Assembly: GCF_014779765.1 (NCBI RefSeq)
Contig: NZ_JACXZA010000001.1
Coordinates: 806,001 to 870,000, forward strand
Direction: 5' to 3'
Source: Paenibacillus terricola
GTDB lineage: Bacteria; Bacillota; Bacilli; Paenibacillales; Paenibacillaceae
DNA: 64,000 nucleotides
The number at the start of each line of letters is the position of its first letter. Positions within the stretch are counted from its first letter, which is position 1. Below, piece after piece: positions 59,445 to 64,000 of the stretch. The notes beneath the pieces were generated by a model that was given only the letters and a program-made list of their open reading frames with translations, was not told the DNA's origin and ran no database searches. The position numbers were made by a program, and so were the translations under genes.

Positions 59445-60488
59445 ATGTTGAAAAGAGGTATGCTTATCCTGCTGGCAGCGTTGATCTGTTTAACGCTCGT
59501 GTCAGTGGAGACAGCAAGGCCGAAGGTGGCGGAGGCGGCACCGACCTTCGCCAAAGGCGCAGACGTCAGCTGGGTAGCTGGGATGGAGGCGCAGGGGTAC
59601 AAGTGGAAAGACAAGAATGGCGTGCAGCGGGACATTTTTGACATTCTTAAGAATGATTACAGCATCAACTCCATTCGTATTCGCGTATGGGTCAATCCAT
59701 CCAACGATTATGGCAATGGCTACTTAACGAAGGAGCGGGCGGCCGCGCTTGCGAAGCGGGCCAAAGCAGCGGGGCTCAGCGTTATGCTGTCGCTTCACTA
59801 CAGTGATTCTTGGGCTGACCCGGGCAAGCAGACGAAGCCGGCTGCATGGAAGAGCTATACGTTCACGCAATTGATGGATGCGGTGTGGAATTGGACGCGC
59901 GACGTGATGACGACGATGGCGAACAATGGCGTAACGCCGGATTGGGTGCAGATCGGCAACGAGACGAACAACGGGATGTTGTGGGATGATGGGAAGGCTT
60001 CCGTTAGTATGAAAAATTACGCATGGCTCATCAATACGGGCAACAATGCGGTGAAGTCGATCAGCAGCAGCACGAAGACGATCGTGCACTTGTCCAACGG
60101 TTATGATAACAGCCTGTTCACATGGAATATCGGCGGTTTGATTGCAAACGGCGCTACGTTCGATATCGTCGGCATGTCGCTGTATCCGTCGACGTCCGAT
60201 TGGTCAACGAAGGTGACGCAGACGATAAGCAATGCGAACAGCATGATATCGAGCTACGGCAAGCCGGTTATGATTACGGAGATAGGCCTCGATTACAGCG
60301 CGGCATCAACAACGAAGAGCTTCATTGCGGACATTAAGACGAAGATTCGCAACATCTCCGGCGGCAAAGGACTTGGCGTTTTCTATTGGGAGCCGGAGTC
60401 GACTCCGGGTTATAACGGCGGGTATAACAAGGGCGCATGGGGTTCGGATATGAAGCCAACCGTTGCACTCGAAGGGTTCCTTAACTAG
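59445..60488 (+). CDS. Secreted arabinogalactan endo-beta-1,4-galactanase (GH53)
   Basis: 347 residues. The signal peptide (MLKRGMLILLAALICLTLVS) has a probable cleavage after AEA near residue 31. GH53 TIM barrel with general acid Glu173 in VQIGNETNNGMLW and nucleophile Glu279 in MITEIGLDYS; LGVFYWEPESTPGY closes the site. It cuts beta-1,4-galactan side chains of pectin outside the cell. No carbohydrate-binding module is present. ATG behind GCATAGGAGG. Likely under control of the divergent LacI regulator. Confidence 0.95.
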   Translation: MLKRGMLILLAALICLTLVSVETARPKVAEAAPTFAKGADVSWVAGMEAQGYKWKDKNGVQRDIFDILKNDYSINSIRIRVWVNPSNDYGNGYLTKERAAALAKRAKAAGLSVMLSLHYSDSWADPGKQTKPAAWKSYTFTQLMDAVWNWTRDVMTTMANNGVTPDWVQIGNETNNGMLWDDGKASVSMKNYAWLINTGNNAVKSISSSTKTIVHLSNGYDNSLFTWNIGGLIANGATFDIVGMSLYPSTSDWSTKVTQTISNANSMISSYGKPVMITEIGLDYSAASTTKSFIADIKTKIRNISGGKGLGVFYWEPESTPGYNGGYNKGAWGSDMKPTVALEGFLN

Positions 60489-60507
60489 TCTTTATACATG
60501 TATAAGC

Positions 60508-60552
60508 ACAAGCCGATCAGGCCTCTTCCGAAGAGGTCGATCGGCTTGTTCT
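60508..60552 (+). terminator. Intrinsic terminator after the galactanase gene
   Basis: ACAAGCCGATC (60508-60518) pairs with GATCGGCTTGT (60539-60549), with an inner CCTCTTCCGAAGAGG hairpin. Confidence 0.85.
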
Positions 60553-60679
60553 GCATGCAGGAGACAAGTATGGATTTTCAGCCAATATTCAGTTTCCGTC
60601 TAAGGTTCATTTAAGGTTCGACTGATTAAATAGAGATATCAAATCCAATATGAATCTGTAATAAAGGATGTCGATATCC

Positions 60680-61033
60680 ATGGGTAATGTAGGCAAGAAG
60701 CTGAAACGATGGAAGTGGCCGCTTGGTGCGGCAGGCGCAATTCTCGTCGCGATCGGGCTGAATACCGTTAAGGCAAGCCCTGAATTCGCAGCAGCGCAAG
60801 CGGTGGGTGACAATGCAAACAACAATAATGTGCAGCAGTCCACAGATATCGGCCAATCGCAGGACGGCGCAGATCAGTGGGTGGAGCGTCGAGGCAGGCA
60901 TGGCATGCGAGGGCAGCAGGGCGGCGGCTTCAATGGCGGCGGCATGGATGGCGGCTTTAGCGGCGATAGGAATGGCGGATCCGTCAATGAAGGCGGCGGA
61001 GGCGGCTTCCGTTCCTCCACCCGGACATCATGA
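60680..61033 (+). CDS. Small membrane protein with Gly-rich C-terminus, unknown function
   Basis: 117 residues. A basic N-terminus (MGNVGKKLKRWKW) and one membrane helix (~14-35) are followed by an Asn/Gln-rich linker and a long Gly/Arg-rich disordered tail (MRGQQGGGFNGGGMDGGF...). No FMN-binding motif for the adjacent ApbE enzyme was seen. ATG 60680 has AAAGGATG 9 bases upstream; ATG 60668 overlaps that site. It overlaps the apbE start by 4 bases (ATGA). Not recognised; the neighbours suggest a redox-linked membrane role. Confidence 0.7.
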   Translation: MGNVGKKLKRWKWPLGAAGAILVAIGLNTVKASPEFAAAQAVGDNANNNNVQQSTDIGQSQDGADQWVERRGRHGMRGQQGGGFNGGGMDGGFSGDRNGGSVNEGGGGGFRSSTRTS

Positions 61034-62064
61034 TGAGCCAAGCGGACATCGCGCAGCCGATGTTTTATCGGTTTCGTGCGATGAATACCGATGTCGAGCT
61101 GTCGCTTGTATGTGATGGATACAAGATGAGTGAAGCGGTTGAGTTGGCAGTGGACTGGTACGAGGAAGTGGAGCAGGTGTTCAGCCGCTTCCGCCCCGAT
61201 AGCGAACTGTCTCGCATCAATCGAACGGCTGGAAGCGGAGCGCCAGTCATGATCTCCAGCATGATGCGGGATGTGCTGCAGTTGACGCTGTGGTATCAAG
61301 AGACGACAGGCGGCATCTTCTCTCCATTCGTAGGACAAAGCATGGACAAGGCAGGCTATAATCGTTCCTTTGAGCAGCTATCACGTGTCGGTATAGGCAG
61401 AGAACTTGTAAGTGATTACAATGATGACCATGCGGGCCTGCTTGTGAATGACCAGAAGCCATATAAAGGTCTGATGCAAACGCCGATGGTACTGGATCTG
61501 GGCATGCAATCGGTTCAGCTATCTTCCGATATTCAACTAGATCTCGGAGGTATCGTGAAGGGGTGGGCAACGGCTAAGCTTACGCAATGGCTGCGTATGA
61601 GGTGTGGAATCAGAGCTGGCCTTATCAACGCAGGCGGCGATTTGCATGCGTGGAATGACGGGAATGGCGAGCCGATCTGGCGAATCGATGTGCAAGATCC
61701 GATAGCAGAGGACGGCAGTACGATTTATCGGATGATCGGGCAGGGAGCAGTCGCAACCTCTGGAACGCTCGGCAGACGATGGATGACGGATGAGGGGATT
61801 AAGCATCATTTGATCGATACACGTACGGGCAGTCCGTCACGAAGCAGCATTGTTCAATGCACCGTTACAGGGCCTGATCTTGTTGCTTGCGAGGTATGGG
61901 CGAAGACGATTTGCATTATAGGAGAAGAAGGGTTAAGTCGGATGAGGAATCAGCTAACACCGGCCTATGATGCATTGATGATAGATCCTTCAGGCAGTCT
62001 GCAGCGTCGTTCAGACGGTTGGCTGAAGGAAGTGAATGAGGAAGGGAGCGGTAAGCCGATATGA
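61030..62064 (+). CDS. apbE: ApbE-type FAD:protein FMN transferase
   Basis: 344 residues. ApbE enzymes attach FMN from FAD to a Thr/Ser of target proteins, usually outside the membrane. Signatures: FRAMNTDVELSLV at the start, DLGGIVKGWATAKL, GLINAGGDLHAWN and the Mg-binding HHLIDTRTG. Unlike many ApbE proteins it has no signal peptide or lipobox, so it probably acts in the cytoplasm or its export is not visible. Coupled by ATGA overlaps to both neighbours. No FMN-binding-domain target lies in the window. Confidence 0.92.
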   Translation: MMSQADIAQPMFYRFRAMNTDVELSLVCDGYKMSEAVELAVDWYEEVEQVFSRFRPDSELSRINRTAGSGAPVMISSMMRDVLQLTLWYQETTGGIFSPFVGQSMDKAGYNRSFEQLSRVGIGRELVSDYNDDHAGLLVNDQKPYKGLMQTPMVLDLGMQSVQLSSDIQLDLGGIVKGWATAKLTQWLRMRCGIRAGLINAGGDLHAWNDGNGEPIWRIDVQDPIAEDGSTIYRMIGQGAVATSGTLGRRWMTDEGIKHHLIDTRTGSPSRSSIVQCTVTGPDLVACEVWAKTICIIGEEGLSRMRNQLTPAYDALMIDPSGSLQRRSDGWLKEVNEEGSGKPI

Positions 62065-62645
62065 TCAATTGGATAACATCTTGGCCCGTGTGGGAATTAA
62101 CGAGAGTATTTGGCATCGCGGCCTATTTGACGATATTTGCGGGATTGACGCTGGGCATGCTGTACAGCTTTCCATTCGTGAAGGGAAAACGAAAGGCGCA
62201 GGTATATCGCTGGCATACGTATCTAACCAACGGAGGTACTGCTGTAGCGCTCCTTCATGCGGCGATTCTCATTATTAGCACGTATGTTCCTTACCGTTGG
62301 GCGGATCTGCTCATTCCTTTCGCATCTAAGCAATATCCGATTGGCAATGGAATAGGCATCCTTGCGTTGTATGGCATGTTGTTATTGCTGATTACATCGG
62401 ACTATCGAAACAAAATAAATCGGCATGTGTGGCTGACGATTCACTTATTGGCGTACCCGATCTTTGTTGGCGCTGCGGTGCATGGCTACATGGTCGGCAC
62501 TAGCAGCGGCAACCCGCTTGCCAAGCTTATGTATGGCGGCACGCTGCTCGTTGTCGTTGTGTTGTTCGCAGTGCGGGCATCGATGCGTCAGAACTCGAAA
62601 TCGAATACGAAGCTAAGACAGGTTCGACCATCGGTCAACCGTTAA
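62061..62645 (+). CDS. Ferric reductase-like heme membrane protein
   Basis: 194 residues, about five or six membrane helices. Pairs of histidines on two helices (YRWHTYLTNGG with VALLHAAIL, and WLTIHLLAYPIFVGAAVHGYM) fit a two-heme ferric reductase-like transmembrane domain of the MsrQ/YedZ type. No NAD or FAD domain is attached, so an external flavin protein is needed; the upstream ApbE fits that idea. It overlaps apbE by 4 bases (ATGA). Substrate unknown. Confidence 0.82.
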   Translation: MINWITSWPVWELTRVFGIAAYLTIFAGLTLGMLYSFPFVKGKRKAQVYRWHTYLTNGGTAVALLHAAILIISTYVPYRWADLLIPFASKQYPIGNGIGILALYGMLLLLITSDYRNKINRHVWLTIHLLAYPIFVGAAVHGYMVGTSSGNPLAKLMYGGTLLVVVVLFAVRASMRQNSKSNTKLRQVRPSVNR

Positions 62646-62648
62646 AGA

Positions 62649-62700
62649 GAGAGCCATGGAAATCTTCGAATGAAGATCTCCATGGCTCTTCGTTATTTTT
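62649..62700. terminator. Bidirectional terminator between the reductase-like gene and phoA
   Basis: AGAGCCATGGAaATCTTC and GAAGATcTCCATGGCTCT form a long, nearly perfect stem followed by TTATTTTT on the plus strand. Confidence 0.88.
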
Positions 62701-63965
62701 TATTTCTTAACCTTAATGCCCATTGCTTCAGCGATTTTGAAGAAAATGTCCGTGTTCTCGTAAACGCCTGCGAACAGCTCCGAACGCGAACCTGTAGCCG
62801 TTACTGGAATATCGACAGCCGTGTGACCCGAAGTTGTCCAGTCTACAACGAAGTTTTTCTTCGTGCCGGCGATTTGGAAAGGACCGTCTTCGGCGGAGAT
62901 GCCGTCGCCGGACTCGTCAGCTGCATCCACAGGCTCGATTGCGAAGCCGCCCGTTTCATGGTCTGACAATACGAGAACGAGCGTTTCCGGATGCGCCTTC
63001 GCGTAATTTTTCGCAATACGAACCGCCTTGTCGAGCTCTTGGCCGGATTTGATCGTCAGCTTCGCGTTGTTCTGATGCGCCATCTCGTCCGTTGCTTCCT
63101 CTTCTACGACGAGGAAGAAGCCGTTCTTGTTCTTCGACAACGTGTCGATTGCTTTCTTCGTCATGTCTGGCAGCGGTACGATCGGATTATAAATATCGCC
63201 TTGGCCTTCCGGCTTCTGTTGGAACATCTCTTCGTTCGCGAACAGGCCGAGCAGCTTGCTGCCGTTTGCTTTGAGCAAATCTGCCTTGTTAGTTACATAT
63301 TTGTAACCGAGTTCTTGCGCTTTCTTCACGAGATTTCCTTGCGTGCCTTTGCTTTTCTCTGTTGGATCTTCAGCAGGTTCGTCCTGGAATGCGCCTGCTG
63401 TGCCAGCTGGGTACCAGAAGTCTTCGCCGCCGCCGAGCAGTACATCAATCTTCGAAGAAGTGAGGTATTGCAGGGCAATATCACTTTGCTTCGAACGGTC
63501 TTCGACATGGGCGCCGAATGCCGCACCGGTTGCGTCTGTTAATTGGCTGGTCGTGACGATGCCTGTGCCTTTGCCAAGATCCTTGGCATATTCGAGAATC
63601 GTCTTCACGCTCTTCTTATTTGCATCCATGCCAATTGCGCCATTGTAGGTCTTGACGCCGCTTGCGAATGCTGTTGCAGCCGCTGCGGAATCGGTGACGG
63701 GTACAGTCGAGCTCGTGTGGAAAAGTCCAACGTATGGCATATCGTCCATCGCAAGCTTTCCTGTCTCTCCGACTGTTGCAAGGCGAATGGCATCGCGTGC
63801 AGCAAGGCCCATGCCGTCACCGACGAACAGAATAACGTTCTTCGCATGTACAGCTGCCGCATCGGCTTCTTGTTTACCTTCCCCGTTGGATACATAGCTT
63901 GTAATCACGAGTGCTGCAGCAACCGTTCCAAGCATCGCAGCCTTCCATCCATTATGAATCTTCAT
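62700..63965 (-). CDS. phoA: Secreted alkaline phosphatase
   Basis: 421 residues. Signal-peptide-like N-terminus (GWKAAMLGTVAAALVITSYV), then the alkaline phosphatase fold. Metal ligand Asp50 in FVGDGMG, nucleophile Ser93 in VTDSAAAATAF, and zinc ligands in DEMAHQNN, LSDHETGG and SGHTAVDIPV. Splits phosphate monoesters outside the cell, probably for phosphate scavenging. ATG 63965 with GGGGAGGAAG upstream. Its promoter would lie outside the window or in the last 35 bases, so no Pho box can be judged. Confidence 0.95.
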   Translation of the reverse strand: MKIHNGWKAAMLGTVAAALVITSYVSNGEGKQEADAAAVHAKNVILFVGDGMGLAARDAIRLATVGETGKLAMDDMPYVGLFHTSSTVPVTDSAAAATAFASGVKTYNGAIGMDANKKSVKTILEYAKDLGKGTGIVTTSQLTDATGAAFGAHVEDRSKQSDIALQYLTSSKIDVLLGGGEDFWYPAGTAGAFQDEPAEDPTEKSKGTQGNLVKKAQELGYKYVTNKADLLKANGSKLLGLFANEEMFQQKPEGQGDIYNPIVPLPDMTKKAIDTLSKNKNGFFLVVEEEATDEMAHQNNAKLTIKSGQELDKAVRIAKNYAKAHPETLVLVLSDHETGGFAIEPVDAADESGDGISAEDGPFQIAGTKKNFVVDWTTSGHTAVDIPVTATGSRSELFAGVYENTDIFFKIAEAMGIKVKK

Positions 63966-64000
63966 CTCGTAAACTTCCTCCCCAATTCGATTCTAAGCGG

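Overview
The window reads like a chromosomal segment of a Paenibacillus-type Firmicute (Paenibacillaceae). The evidence is T-box leaders upstream of aminoacyl-tRNA synthetase genes, a cymR / cysteine desulfurase / mnmA cluster, a gene order yrrD-yrrI-alaS-ireB-ruvX-yrzB-mltG-trhP1-trhP2-pbpI that closely follows the Bacillus subtilis yrr region, AGGAGG-like ribosome binding sites with frequent TTG/GTG starts, and many strong intrinsic terminators. No rRNA, tRNA, CRISPR array, prophage or insertion sequence was recognised.

Layout. (1) 1-14.2 kb is the right end of a hybrid NRPS/PKS cluster: the 3' end of an NRPS gene (serine-type A domain, PCP, then only the C-terminal half of a condensation domain), a duplicated CPBP/CAAX-protease-like membrane protein, and a 3542-residue megasynthase with the order KS (no AT) - ACP - C - FkbH - ACP - C - A(Ser) - PCP - C. 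(2) 14.2-20.3 kb is housekeeping: T-box-controlled hisS-aspS, tcdA, rarA. (3) 20.3-25.2 kb holds an orphan sensor kinase, the manganese transporter gene mntH with a probable MntR operator, and a CorC/HlyC-type CNNM transporter. (4) 25.4-39.1 kb holds sulfur and tRNA-thiolation genes (mnmA, cymR, cysteine desulfurase), T-box-controlled alaS, the ireB-ruvX-yrzB-type group, mltG and two U32 (TrhP) proteins. (5) 39.1-47.1 kb has two tandem paralogous chemoreceptors, a small lipoprotein, a three-copy ~200-bp hairpin-rich tandem repeat, and pbpI. (6) 47.2-52.8 kb has an AI-2E-family membrane protein, a polysaccharide deacetylase, two small membrane proteins and ilvD. (7) 53.2-58.2 kb is a urease operon ureABCFGD without ureE, behind a consensus sigma-A-type promoter and a perfect GlnR/TnrA-type box. 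(8) 58.2-64 kb has a LacI regulator divergent from a secreted GH53 galactanase, a three-gene ApbE/heme-reductase-like operon and a secreted alkaline phosphatase.

The features judged most unusual are: the C-FkbH-ACP module, which implies a glycerate-type unit handed to a condensation domain; the orphan C-lobe ending the upstream NRPS; the transfer of a histidine-rich nickel-handling tail onto UreG in an operon lacking ureE; the hairpin-rich repeat family present in tandem at 44.6-45.3 kb and as diverged copies at 25.4 and 29.3-29.8 kb; and a 67-bp hairpin repeat in the hisS leader. Domain calls come from motif recognition by eye. No alignments, database searches or folding calculations were run.
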